Positions 1 through 8,065 of a stretch of DNA of 29,489 nt are shown one piece after another (within the stretch, counting starts at the first letter, position 1; each line of letters opens with the position of its first letter). The notes beneath the pieces were generated by a model. That model did no database searches. It saw nothing but the letters and a program-made list of their open reading frames with translations, and was not told where the DNA came from. The DNA comes from an uncultured Desulfotignum sp. (GTDB taxonomy: Bacteria; Desulfobacterota; Desulfobacteria; Desulfobacterales; Desulfobacteraceae), in assembly GCA_937951975.1 (NCBI GenBank), contig CALGAJ010000221.1:1-29489 (forward strand), read 5' to 3'. Both the position numbers and the translations under genes were made by a program.

Positions 1-237
1 GAGTTCGGCCATGGCTTCCTGACCGGCCTGCAATGCCTGGTGTGCCTCGTTTGATCGGGCACGGACAGGTGCCGAGGTCCTGATGGCAATCGGGTGAAGC
101 TTCTGCACCACTGCGGTGGTGTCGCAGACCGGACATTGCAGCCGGCCTTGTTCCTGCTGGGTTTCCAAATCCTGCTTGTCCTGGAACCACCCTTCAAACG
201 CATGGCCGTTGATGCATTCCAGATCAAATACGATCAT
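1..237 (-). CDS. DUF1178 family protein, N-terminal part (cut by window edge)
   Basis: The reverse strand from 237 is open for 79 codons to the window edge, so the C-terminus is missing. It begins MIVFDLECINGHAFEGWF, which matches the signature opening of the DUF1178 family (small proteins of unknown function). Two cysteine pairs are hinted at: C8, and a CPVC motif at residues 35-38 that resembles half of a zinc ribbon. The ATG at 237 is preceded by AAAGGAA about ten bases upstream. It lies 52 bases downstream of the radical SAM gene on the same strand and is probably the distal gene of that run. The family assignment rests on the opening motif; the biochemical role is unknown. Confidence 0.8.
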   Translation of the reverse strand, partial: MIVFDLECINGHAFEGWFQDKQDLETQQEQGRLQCPVCDTTAVVQKLHPIAIRTSAPVRARSNEAHQALQAGQEAMAEL

Positions 238-289
238 GATAAATTATTCCTTTGATTCGGAAAACAAAGAAGATGCCCAATGCATCCGG

Positions 290-1648
290 TTAAACTATAT
301 CTGAAACCCGCTGGTTTTTCAATCGGGAAATCCGCTGTCGTTCCGCTTCAGACCGGACACAGGGAAACAGGCTGTTGTTGGTGAACACCGGGTGCCGGGT
401 AAGATCGAACCGGGCGAAGGAGACGGCCGTTTCCCACAGCGGGGTATGGGGGATAGGGCTGTAAAAGGCCAGTACCGGCAACACCCCGGCTTTTTTTACA
501 AACGTCATGGACGCGGCCACATCATCCAGATTCTGGTCCGGCAGCCCGCACAACAGATACGCCCCGATCTGCTGTGCGTCGAATCCGGCTGTTTTCAAGG
601 CGGTCACAGCCCTGAAAAATTCATCGGCCCGGACCTTGACATCATATTGCCGATTTTTTGAAAATGCAGCGGTTTCCAGTCCCAGACGAATGGTTTTGAA
701 TCCGGCCCGGAACATGAGCCCGGCCGCTTCAGGTGTGATTTCCCGGATATGCAGGGCATTGGGAGTATGGAAAAACAGATCCAGGCCGGCGTCAATGATC
801 TTTTCCATCAGCATATACGCATGCTTGGGTCCGTTCACCAGCAGGGCGTCATCATAAAATGCGAAATTTTTTATTTTATAGTGGTGGTGCCAGTGGCAGA
901 TCTCTTCAAACACCCGGTCCGGGGACCGCCGGACCATGCGGGGTTCCAGTAAAGACGATGCACAGTACTCGCAGGAAAACGGGCATCCCCGGGCCGTTAA
1001 AACCGGGGCAAACGTCAATTTTGAACACAGGTCCAGGGCCGGAAAAGGCGGGTCGTCCGGCCGGGTATTCAGAAGAAGGGATCGGCCGGTGAACCGGGTG
1101 ATCATGTTTTCCAGGGCCGGCTCCCCCTGGCCCGGGATCACAAGGTCTGCCCCGGAAAAGGCTTCGGCATGCTCCTGGCATAAGGTGGCATATTTTCCTC
1201 CTAAGACGACCGGTACATCCGGAAAAACGGACCGGATCACGGAAATGGTCTCTGTGACGCCGGAGGCCCAGTAGGTCATCAGGGATGTCACCAGAATCAG
1301 GTCCGGCGGGTCCAGCGCTGCCAGATCTTTTCTGAACCACTCAGGCAGAATACCGTACCGGAAGAATTGTTTTCGTGTCCCGGGCAGGGATCCGGCCGAG
1401 GGCGGCAGCACATCCGCCGGAAGGACCGGGGTTTTCCGGAACGGCCCCCGGCCGTCCCAGCCGGCTTTCACCGGACCGGTCTCCCGGGGGTGAAACCGGT
1501 CCAGACAGTCGATGAAACTGACCCGGATACCGGACTGACGAAGCATGCCGGCCAGGCTTAGCAGTCCCAAAGGTTTCAGCCAGAAATCAAACGCGGCAAA
1601 GTCATGAATCCAGGGATTCACGCACAGGACATGGGGGGAATCCGGCAT
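290..1648 (-). CDS. B12-binding-type radical SAM protein
   Basis: This 452-aa protein has an N-terminal part of about 180 residues that looks like a cobalamin-binding fold: it opens VLCVNPWIHDFAAFDFWLKP and has a VVLGGKYAT stretch near 147-155. A radical SAM core follows, with the [4Fe-4S] motif CPFSCEYC at residues 222-229 (C222, C226, C229). Such proteins cleave S-adenosylmethionine to start radical chemistry such as methylation or ring rearrangement; the substrate here cannot be read from sequence. It starts 10 bases after ahbB ends, so the two are probably co-transcribed. It lacks the SPASM-like length and layout of the haem-pathway radical SAM enzymes AhbC and AhbD. No strong ribosome binding site precedes ATG 1648, so the exact start is less sure than the gene. 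Confidence 0.85.
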   Translation of the reverse strand: MPDSPHVLCVNPWIHDFAAFDFWLKPLGLLSLAGMLRQSGIRVSFIDCLDRFHPRETGPVKAGWDGRGPFRKTPVLPADVLPPSAGSLPGTRKQFFRYGILPEWFRKDLAALDPPDLILVTSLMTYWASGVTETISVIRSVFPDVPVVLGGKYATLCQEHAEAFSGADLVIPGQGEPALENMITRFTGRSLLLNTRPDDPPFPALDLCSKLTFAPVLTARGCPFSCEYCASSLLEPRMVRRSPDRVFEEICHWHHHYKIKNFAFYDDALLVNGPKHAYMLMEKIIDAGLDLFFHTPNALHIREITPEAAGLMFRAGFKTIRLGLETAAFSKNRQYDVKVRADEFFRAVTALKTAGFDAQQIGAYLLCGLPDQNLDDVAASMTFVKKAGVLPVLAFYSPIPHTPLWETAVSFARFDLTRHPVFTNNSLFPCVRSEAERQRISRLKNQRVSDIV

Positions 1649-1658
1649 GAGGGAGCCG

Positions 1659-2129
1659 TCAGTCTTCGAAATATTTCATGGAGGTCTTTTTCAACTCTTT
1701 TCTGGAAAACAGCAGGGTATAATCGCTCTCTCCCACAGTTGCGGCAATTTTTTCCACCAGGGACCGGCATTCGGATTCAGTGGCGGCATGGACCATGGTG
1801 TAGAGGTTGTAAGGCCATCCCGGGGCCGGGTTGCGGTGATAGCAGTGGCTGATTTCGTCAAATTGGGCCATGACCGTGCCCACCTGTTCCACCCTGGCTT
1901 CATCCACGTTCCATGCCACCATGGCGTTGGCTTTGAATCCGGATTTCTGGTGTTTGAGGGTTGCGCCGAACCGCCGGATAATGCCCCGCTGGTTGAGACT
2001 TGTCAGCACATCCAGAAACTGTTCCTCGGTAATGCCGATTTTTTCGGCCATCTGCCGGAACGGCCGCTGCACCACGGGAATGTCGGTCTGGAGCAGGGCG
2101 ATCACTTTTTTTTCTAAATCCGTTATCAT
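1659..2129 (-). CDS. ahbB: Siroheme decarboxylase subunit, AhbB-type (Lrp/AsnC-like)
   Basis: This 156-aa protein has an N-terminal winged-helix part (about residues 1-60, ending in IIRRFGATLKHQ) and an AsnC-like C-terminal domain. The segments FDEISHCYHR, GWPYNLYTMVH and KKTSMKYF are hallmarks of AhbA/AhbB/NirD-L-G-H proteins rather than amino-acid-sensing Lrp regulators. AhbA and AhbB together decarboxylate siroheme to 12,18-didecarboxysiroheme in the alternative haem pathway of sulfate reducers and archaea, in the cytoplasm. That would supply haem for proteins such as the cytochrome at 24812. No second subunit lies beside it in this window. It is 18 bases downstream of mtnA and 10 bases upstream of the radical SAM gene. 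Assignment to B rather than A is by motif resemblance only. Confidence 0.8.
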   Translation of the reverse strand: MITDLEKKVIALLQTDIPVVQRPFRQMAEKIGITEEQFLDVLTSLNQRGIIRRFGATLKHQKSGFKANAMVAWNVDEARVEQVGTVMAQFDEISHCYHRNPAPGWPYNLYTMVHAATESECRSLVEKIAATVGESDYTLLFSRKELKKTSMKYFED

Positions 2130-2147
2130 GGGTTCCTAAAAAAATTA

Positions 2148-3260
2148 TCAGTCATTCTTGAATCGATCAGCATACAATGCGGCGATAGCACTTTCCGACG
2201 CGTCACACACCCCTCTTTCCGTAATAAACCCGGTCACCAGCCGGGCCGGTGTCACATCAAAGGCATGGTTGGCCGCCGGGCTGTCCTCCGGGGTGACCCG
2301 CACCCGGGTGACCGCACCATCGTGCCATCCCTGGACATACCGGATTTCATCCGGGTCCCGCTCTTCAATGGGAATGTCCCGGATCCCGTCGGTGATGTCC
2401 CAGTCAAACGTGGAAACGGGCAGGGCCACATAAAACGGAATATCATTGTCTCTGGCGGCCAGGGCCTTGAGATAGGTGCCGATCTTGTTGGCCACGTCAC
2501 CGGCCCGGGTGGTGCGGTCCGTACCCACGATCACCAGGTCCACCCGGCCGTGCTGCATCAGGTGCCCGCCGGCATTGTCGGTGATCACGGTGTGGGGGAT
2601 GCCGTGTTTTCCCAGTTCCCAGGCCGTCAGGCGCGCCCCCTGGTTCAGGGGGCGGGTTTCATCCACCCACACATGAACCGGGATTCCCGCATCATGGGCT
2701 GCGTAGATGGGGGCCGTGGCCGTGCCGTACTCGATGCAGGCCAGCCAGCCGGCATTGCAATGGGTCAGAATGTTCACGGGCCGGCCCGGATTCCGGCCGG
2801 CTATTTCCTGGATCAGTTCCAGTCCATGGGTTCCGATTTCCCGGCAGTTATCCCCCTCTTCTTCCATGATGGCCAACGATTCATCCAGTGCCGCTTGAAT
2901 CCGTGTTTCAAGGGAGGTCTTCTCCAGCACCTTTGCCTGGACCCGGTTGACGCCCCAGCGCAGGTTCGTGGCCGTGGGACGGGCGTTTTTCAGGCCCTCG
3001 CATTGGGCGGAAAACCAGGTGTCATCCGTGCCCCGGCTGACTTTTTGAACCAGGATCACATACACTCCCATGGCGCCGGCGGCACCGATAAGCGGGGCGC
3101 CCCTGACCACCATCTCCTGAATGGCATGAATCACTTCGTCCACATGGGTCAGGTCCCTGATAATCAACTGGTGGGGCAGAAACCGCTGGTCAATGACCCG
3201 GACCGTTTCCGTGTCCCGGTCAAACCAGATGGGCCGCATCTCTTTACCGTCTACGTTCAT
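2148..3260 (-). CDS. mtnA: S-methyl-5-thioribose-1-phosphate isomerase
   Basis: This 370-aa protein has the usual MtnA length. MtnA isomerises 5-methylthioribose-1-phosphate to methylthioribulose-1-phosphate in methionine salvage from methylthioadenosine, in the cytoplasm. Visible motifs are RGAPLIGAAGA (from residue 53), THCNAG with the expected catalytic cysteine C168, DETRPLNQGARLTAWEL (from 200), and GTDRTTRAGDVANKIGTY with the expected catalytic aspartate D248. The related eIF2B-like ribose-1,5-bisphosphate isomerases are an alternative, but the full motif set favours MtnA. No other methionine-salvage gene is adjacent. It begins 36 bases after the DUF2959 lipoprotein gene and probably shares its transcript. 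Confidence 0.93.
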   Translation of the reverse strand: MNVDGKEMRPIWFDRDTETVRVIDQRFLPHQLIIRDLTHVDEVIHAIQEMVVRGAPLIGAAGAMGVYVILVQKVSRGTDDTWFSAQCEGLKNARPTATNLRWGVNRVQAKVLEKTSLETRIQAALDESLAIMEEEGDNCREIGTHGLELIQEIAGRNPGRPVNILTHCNAGWLACIEYGTATAPIYAAHDAGIPVHVWVDETRPLNQGARLTAWELGKHGIPHTVITDNAGGHLMQHGRVDLVIVGTDRTTRAGDVANKIGTYLKALAARDNDIPFYVALPVSTFDWDITDGIRDIPIEERDPDEIRYVQGWHDGAVTRVRVTPEDSPAANHAFDVTPARLVTGFITERGVCDASESAIAALYADRFKND

Positions 3261-3296
3261 GATCGGTTTTCTCCTGAAAAACGGGGAGTGATGGGG

Positions 3297-3950
3297 TTAC
3301 AGGTGCGCGATAAACTGATCGGCTTCAGCAATGGCCCGGTTCATATCCCGGATCAATGCATCCACATCGGTTTCAATGGACAGGGCTTCCTTTCCTAAAG
3401 CACCCACTGCCCGGGCGTTCAGGTTGTGCTTGAGAAACAAAACCATATCATTGAGCTTGGCCAGTACGGGTGCCATGGCCCTTGCAGACCGGTCCATGGC
3501 GGTTTCCATTTTCTGGTACCGTGCCAGGGTATCGGTTCTGGACCGGCGGCTGGCCGCCTGTAACTGGGAATCCTGGATGTCATTGATCTCGGTTTCCCAT
3601 TCGGTGAACAGATCGGCGGCGACGGTCTTGACCCGGGCAATCCGGGTTTCAATCTGCTGGGCCCGGGATTGACAGTCCTCATACCCGGATTTGATTTTTT
3701 CGTAGGCGGTCTCCAATTCACCGCCGTCAACGTTGTACAGAGCCTGTATCTGGGTCAGTGCATCGGTGAATTCTTCTTTTGCCTCTGTCTGGCTGTCCTT
3801 GACGTCCTGCACATTATCGTTGAGCAGGTGGCGTTTTTCTTTGCCCAGTTTTTCCATGGCGGCATAATAGGTGGTACTGCATCCACCAGCCAGAAACAGG
3901 GATATCAGGCATCCAACCCAAATGGTAATAATGTGTTTGCGTTTTTTCAT
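3297..3950 (-). CDS. DUF2959 family lipoprotein
   Basis: The open frame extends upstream to 4085, but the start at 3950 is preferred because it gives MKKRKHIITIWVGCLISLFL followed by AGGC, a bacterial lipoprotein signal with a lipobox cysteine. AAAGGA lies about a dozen bases upstream. The mature 217-aa product is mostly charged and helical, with probable coiled-coil stretches (YEKIKSGYEDCQSRAQQIE and the region around NDMVLFLKHNLNARAVGAL), as in DUF2959 proteins. Its function is unknown; it is presumably anchored to a membrane facing the periplasm. It is the first gene of the minus-strand run that continues into mtnA. The family name is from recall of its overall pattern. Confidence 0.78.
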   Translation of the reverse strand: MKKRKHIITIWVGCLISLFLAGGCSTTYYAAMEKLGKEKRHLLNDNVQDVKDSQTEAKEEFTDALTQIQALYNVDGGELETAYEKIKSGYEDCQSRAQQIETRIARVKTVAADLFTEWETEINDIQDSQLQAASRRSRTDTLARYQKMETAMDRSARAMAPVLAKLNDMVLFLKHNLNARAVGALGKEALSIETDVDALIRDMNRAIAEADQFIAHL

Positions 3951-4078
3951 ACGTGTTTCTGATCCTTTTTGCATCCAATTCCGTCTGCATAGGCTATAGG
4001 GATACCCGTTCAAAATCAAGTTTTTTTGTATCTGAATTTCCGGGGGTCTTTCCAATTTAGAAACGATAAAACCAATGT

Positions 4079-4107
4079 TTGACAAAAAAATGACCGGGTG
4101 CTAATTT
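4079..4107 (+). promoter_or_regulatory. Candidate sigma-70 promoter for the yccF-like gene
   Basis: TTGACA at 4079-4084 is a perfect -35 match. A 17-base spacer follows, then TAATTT at 4102-4107 as a weak -10. It sits about 70 bases ahead of the ATG at 4178, in the divergent gap with the lipoprotein gene. Confidence 0.35.
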
Positions 4108-4177
4108 TTTACAATTTAAACCCATGCTGCGGCATAAATCGGAACAATGGCCGCAAATTGATACAAAAGGACATCCC

Positions 4178-4564
4178 ATGGCGCTGATACTCAATATTTT
4201 ATGGTTTATTTTCGGAGGAGGTTTGATTGCCTGGCTGTTGTGGATTTTGACGGGCGGGCTGCTGTTTATCACGGTAGTGGGCATCCCTTTTGGCTGGGCC
4301 GCATTCCGGATCGCCGGCTTTGCCGCGTTCCCATTCGGCAAAGATCTGGTGGATGCCAGAGATGTGGGTGAAACGCGTGTGATCGGCACGGGGCTGGCCA
4401 ATTTTCTGTGGATCATTCTGGCAGGCATCTGGCTGGCCATCTCACACATTCTGGCCGGGGCCGCCCTTTGTCTGACCATTATCGGGATTCCGTTCGGTTT
4501 CGCCCATTTCAGGCTGGCTCTGGTCTGTTTCGCCCCGTTGGGAAAACGGGTGGTGTATCATTGA
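4178..4564 (+). CDS. YccF domain inner-membrane protein
   Basis: The start at 4178 (MALILNILWFIFGGG) is chosen over an upstream in-frame ATG because AAAAGG precedes it at good spacing and it matches the YccF family start. The 128-aa product holds two similar halves, each with a hydrophobic helix pair and an IGIPFG motif (VVGIPFGWAAFRIAGFAAFPFGK and IIGIPFGFAHFRLALVCFAPLGK). This duplicated pattern defines YccF, a membrane protein of unknown function. The DUF1848 gene follows on the same strand after a short gap. The family call is strong; its role is not known. Confidence 0.88.
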   Translation: MALILNILWFIFGGGLIAWLLWILTGGLLFITVVGIPFGWAAFRIAGFAAFPFGKDLVDARDVGETRVIGTGLANFLWIILAGIWLAISHILAGAALCLTIIGIPFGFAHFRLALVCFAPLGKRVVYH

Positions 4565-4642
4565 TGGATCAAAAGCACCTGTCCGGATTCTGGTGTGGAA
4601 CCGCATGAAAAAATGGGAGATCCCTCTTCAGCAAAAGGAAAA

Positions 4643-5734
4643 ATGACAGCCCGTTCCTTGCAATGGAAAAAAACAACCGTGGTCCGTGCAGATCAAAAAC
4701 AGGTCTCTGCCCGGGCGCCGGTCATTATTTCCGCCAGCCGGGCCACCGATATCCCCGCATTTTACGCCGACTGGCTGATTAACCGGGTCAGGGCCGGATA
4801 TACCGTATGGGTCAACCCGTTCAACCGGAAGCCTATTTATATCTCCTTTGAAGCCGCCCGCCTGTTTGTTTTCTGGAGCAAAAATCCCAAACCGCTGATG
4901 CCCCGTCTGGATGAATTTGAAAAAAGGAATATCAATTATTATTTTCAGTTCACCCTCAACGATTATGCGTCGGAAAAACTGGAACCCGGTCTGCCGCCCC
5001 TGCAGGAGCGGATCCGGACTTTCAGAAAACTGTCCGATAAAATCGGCAGGCACCGTGTGGTCTGGCGGTTCGATCCTTTGATCGTCATTCCCGGGGTGTC
5101 TGTGGAACGGCTGCTGGAAAAAATCGCATCCATCGGCAGCCGGTTGATGCACAAAACTGACAAACTGGTGGTCAGTTTCGTGGATGTCGCCGCGTATCAG
5201 AAGGTTCAGAACAACCTGGTTCGGGAACTGGATTTTTTTGACAGGTCTTCCGTGGTTTCTGCTGAACCGTCGGAATCGCAGATCCAGCAGATCGCCCGGG
5301 GCCTTGAACAATTGAAGACACAATGGTACAGGCAGGGCTGGGATATCACCATAGCCACCTGCGGTGAATTCATGGACCTGAAAACCGATTACGGGATTGT
5401 CAAAAACAGATGCATCGATGATGACCTGATCCGCAAACTATTCTTTCATGATCAAAAATTGATGCAGTTCGTGAATCATGGCGTGACCGATCCTGACACC
5501 GTCCGGCAACTTGACATGTTTGCTGTTCCGGGAAAAGTCGATCTCAAGGACAAGGGCCAGCGCAAAGCCTGCGGCTGCATCGCCAGCAAAGACATCGGCA
5601 TGTATGATACCTGTCCGCATTTTTGTGTCTACTGTTATGCCGATACATCCCGAAACAGGGTGCGCCGTCATTTTGCCCGGCACAGCAAATTTGGAGACCG
5701 CCTTATCGATTCACCGGATTCATGTCAACCCTGA
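4643..5734 (+). CDS. DUF1848 family protein (probable Fe-S protein)
   Basis: The product is about 363 aa. The segment IISASRATDIPAFYADWLIN near the N-terminus, the phrase VWVNPFNRKP, and VVWRFDPLIV in the middle are typical of DUF1848. The C-terminus carries a cysteine cluster, CGCIASKDIGMYDTC then CVYCYAD, which probably holds an iron-sulfur centre and resembles the CxxxCxxC logic of radical SAM proteins, though at the wrong end for a classical one. Enzymatic function is undescribed to my knowledge. ATG 4643 follows AAAAGGAAAA closely; GTG 4595 and ATG 4613 are alternative in-frame starts. It converges with the kinase gene ending at 5800. No terminator is evident between them. Confidence 0.85.
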   Translation: MTARSLQWKKTTVVRADQKQVSARAPVIISASRATDIPAFYADWLINRVRAGYTVWVNPFNRKPIYISFEAARLFVFWSKNPKPLMPRLDEFEKRNINYYFQFTLNDYASEKLEPGLPPLQERIRTFRKLSDKIGRHRVVWRFDPLIVIPGVSVERLLEKIASIGSRLMHKTDKLVVSFVDVAAYQKVQNNLVRELDFFDRSSVVSAEPSESQIQQIARGLEQLKTQWYRQGWDITIATCGEFMDLKTDYGIVKNRCIDDDLIRKLFFHDQKLMQFVNHGVTDPDTVRQLDMFAVPGKVDLKDKGQRKACGCIASKDIGMYDTCPHFCVYCYADTSRNRVRRHFARHSKFGDRLIDSPDSCQP

Positions 5735-5799
5735 TCCGGCCGGTGACCGTTTTTCAGTTTGCCGGGGCAGTGACCGGCAAGATCAACTCAATATCATTT

Positions 5800-7809
5800 T
5801 TACCTGTCCAGGGCGGTTCTGACCCGGGTTGCCAGTTCATTTTGCGAAAACGGTTTCTGAATGAACTGAACCCCTTTGTCGCCCACCTCTTGATGGGCGA
5901 TGACATCTGCCGTATACCCGGACATGAACACACACTTCAGATCCGGACACATGACTGATATTTGTCCGGCCAGATCCTTTCCGTTCATCTCCGGCATCAC
6001 CACATCCGTCAAAAGCAGGTGAATCTTTTTATCATGCGTTTTTGCCAGGGTAATGGCTTTTTTCGGGGTGTCCGCCGATAAGACCTCATATCCCAGGCTT
6101 TGAAGCATCAGCCCGGTCACTTCCAGTATGGCCGGTTCATCTTCCACCAGCAAAATGGTTTCATTACCGGACGGCATTACGGGAGCGGATTCATGAACAT
6201 CCGAAAATGAATCCTTGTGCGTGGTGATATGCCGGGGCAGATATATTCTGAAAACAGACCCAAGGCCCGGCTCACTGTAAACATTGATATGCCCGTTGTT
6301 CTGTTTGACAATCCCGTAGACTGTTGCAAGACCGAGTCCGGTGCCTTTACCGATATCCTTGGTGGTGAAAAACGGTTCGAACAGATTTTTCAAGACCGCT
6401 TTGTCCATGCCGATCCCGTCATCACTCACCGACAGCCGGATATACTCTCCCGGGACAGCACCGGAGTGATGGTCACAATACATTTGATCAAACGTTTTTC
6501 TATCTGTCTGAATGGTGATGGTACCCACGCCGCTGATGGCATCTCTGGCATTTACACACAGGTTGGCCAGGATCTGATCGATCTGGGTGGGATCCATTTT
6601 AACGGGCCACAGATCTTTGCCCGGCTGCCAGACCAGATGGATGTTTTCACCGATCAATCGGCGTAACATACTGAGCATGCTGTCCACGATGTCGTTCAGA
6701 TCCAGGACCCGGGGGGAGATGATCTGCTTTCTGGCAAACGTGAGTAATTGTTTGGTCAGATCCGCAGAACGCATGGCGGATTCCCGGATTTGTTCCAGAT
6801 CATTCTGAGCCGGCCCCATAGAACCGATCCGTCCCATTGCCAATTCCACATGCCCCAGAATCACCCCCAGCATATTATTGAAATCATGGGCCACACCGCC
6901 GGCCAGCCGGCCTACGGATTCCATTTTCTGAGCCTGCCTGAGCTGGGAGGTCAGGCGGCGGTGCTCGGCATTGAAAATGACCTGGGCCGCCATCCCGGCC
7001 AGTGTGCCGGCAAAGGCTTCCTCGTCCGGATGCCATGTCCGTTTCTCACCGGTGTGGGCCATGGTAAAAATCCCGATCAGTTTCCCCTGGGAAATAATAC
7101 CGGCATCCAAAGTGGAAGTGATTCCCATGGGAACGAGATAAAAATCAACGAATTCATGCATGCGCTCATCCTTTAACGCATCGTCGACAAATATTCGGCC
7201 CTCTTTTTGAAGCCGTTCAAAATAACGGGGGAAATCGGCTGTTTTGATCGTCATTCCCGTCATGTTCCCATGGGGATCAACGCCGGAAAACGCCACACAT
7301 TCCAGCATGTTGTCGTCATTGGAAAACTGCCAGACATTGGCCCGGGACACATGAATGGTTTTGCAGGCGGTTTCCACAAGCCGGGCAAATGCCGCTTCTT
7401 TGTCGTCTGAATGAACCACAGGGTCCAGCGCCAGATCGGCAATGGCTTTCCGCTGTCTCACGGCACGCTCTTCACTGTGGCGCAGACTCATTTCCGCCTG
7501 TCGGCGCTCGGACTGGGCAGCGGCTTCACTTTTCAGCAACATGCGATGGCGGAACATCAACATCAGAACCAGCAAAAAAACAAGACCGCTCAGCCACATG
7601 AAAATATTGACACCGGTTAAAAATTTTTCCAGGCGTTCCCGCTGCCTGTCAAGAATGATCTGAGCAGATGCATGGGAATCATTGCGGATGTTCCATGCCT
7701 TGGACTGGGCAAAGCGCAGCCGCCACGGCATCATGAAACGTGGAGGCCTGGACAAGATTATCAAACACATAGGTGTTACGCAACGCCACCAGGGATTTGT
7801 ACACCTCAT
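5800..7809 (-). CDS. Hybrid histidine kinase, kinase/receiver part of a frame-broken gene
   Basis: The frame encodes up to 669 aa. The first 28 or so residues are not homologous-looking and are probably an out-of-frame read of the upstream part. From about residue 29 it continues the sensor region. A transmembrane helix follows (about 66-86), then a coiled coil (90-120), a GAF-like domain (about 125-282) and a histidine kinase core with H308 in VAHDFNNMLG. The ATPase domain has the N-box NLCVNARDA near 417, then DDGIGM and GTGLGLATVYG. A receiver domain follows, with D602 as the phospho-acceptor and K652. This is a membrane signalling kinase with its own receiver. The N-terminal membrane segment lies in the other frame at 7679-8065. 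The break near 7725 is either real inactivation or a sequencing error. Confidence 0.85.
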   Translation of the reverse strand: MRCTNPWWRCVTPMCLIILSRPPRFMMPWRLRFAQSKAWNIRNDSHASAQIILDRQRERLEKFLTGVNIFMWLSGLVFLLVLMLMFRHRMLLKSEAAAQSERRQAEMSLRHSEERAVRQRKAIADLALDPVVHSDDKEAAFARLVETACKTIHVSRANVWQFSNDDNMLECVAFSGVDPHGNMTGMTIKTADFPRYFERLQKEGRIFVDDALKDERMHEFVDFYLVPMGITSTLDAGIISQGKLIGIFTMAHTGEKRTWHPDEEAFAGTLAGMAAQVIFNAEHRRLTSQLRQAQKMESVGRLAGGVAHDFNNMLGVILGHVELAMGRIGSMGPAQNDLEQIRESAMRSADLTKQLLTFARKQIISPRVLDLNDIVDSMLSMLRRLIGENIHLVWQPGKDLWPVKMDPTQIDQILANLCVNARDAISGVGTITIQTDRKTFDQMYCDHHSGAVPGEYIRLSVSDDGIGMDKAVLKNLFEPFFTTKDIGKGTGLGLATVYGIVKQNNGHINVYSEPGLGSVFRIYLPRHITTHKDSFSDVHESAPVMPSGNETILLVEDEPAILEVTGLMLQSLGYEVLSADTPKKAITLAKTHDKKIHLLLTDVVMPEMNGKDLAGQISVMCPDLKCVFMSGYTADVIAHQEVGDKGVQFIQKPFSQNELATRVRTALDR

Positions 7810-8065
7810 CCACCTGACGGACCAAATCGGCCACCGTTTCCGGAGTCGGATCCTTCTGGATCAAAGCGGATTGAATGATCACTCCATTGAGTTCTTCTGA
7901 AACCCGGCTCAACGCCTGGAGCTGGTCCAGCAGAATGGTCGGCAGGATACGTTCCACAGACCGCAGGGTCATCCGGGTATAAAATCCGGCGGACAATACC
8001 ATTGCCAGTACGATAATGACGGTGATCCAGCTGATGGGGGCTGCGCTTCGATAAGCAAGCCTCAT
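7679..8065 (-). pseudogene. N-terminal membrane/sensor part of the frame-broken hybrid kinase
   Basis: This 128-aa frame starts at ATG 8065, which overlaps the TGA of the TAXI gene (ATGA), indicating translational coupling. Residues 12-30 form a transmembrane helix, followed by a helical, probably periplasmic stretch (SVERILPTILLDQLQALSRV and on to VFDNLVQASTFHDAVA). After about residue 115 it diverges into a short tail and stops at 7679. The minus-strand frame one base out continues smoothly as LRFAQSKAWNIRNDSHASAQ and leads to a second membrane helix and the kinase. Skipping one base near 7725 would join both parts into one protein of roughly 755 aa. An extra base in a GC-rich stretch is the simplest explanation. 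Confidence 0.75.

Noticed and set aside
2265..3398. A 377-codon plus-strand open frame opposite mtnA
   Set aside because: It is the antisense shadow of mtnA; its translation is rich in G, P, H and V without domain patterns, whereas the minus strand shows complete MtnA motifs.
3951..4085. N-terminal extension of the DUF2959 lipoprotein to 4085
   Set aside because: The extension would bury the lipoprotein signal in the interior of the protein; the start at 3950 places the lipobox correctly.
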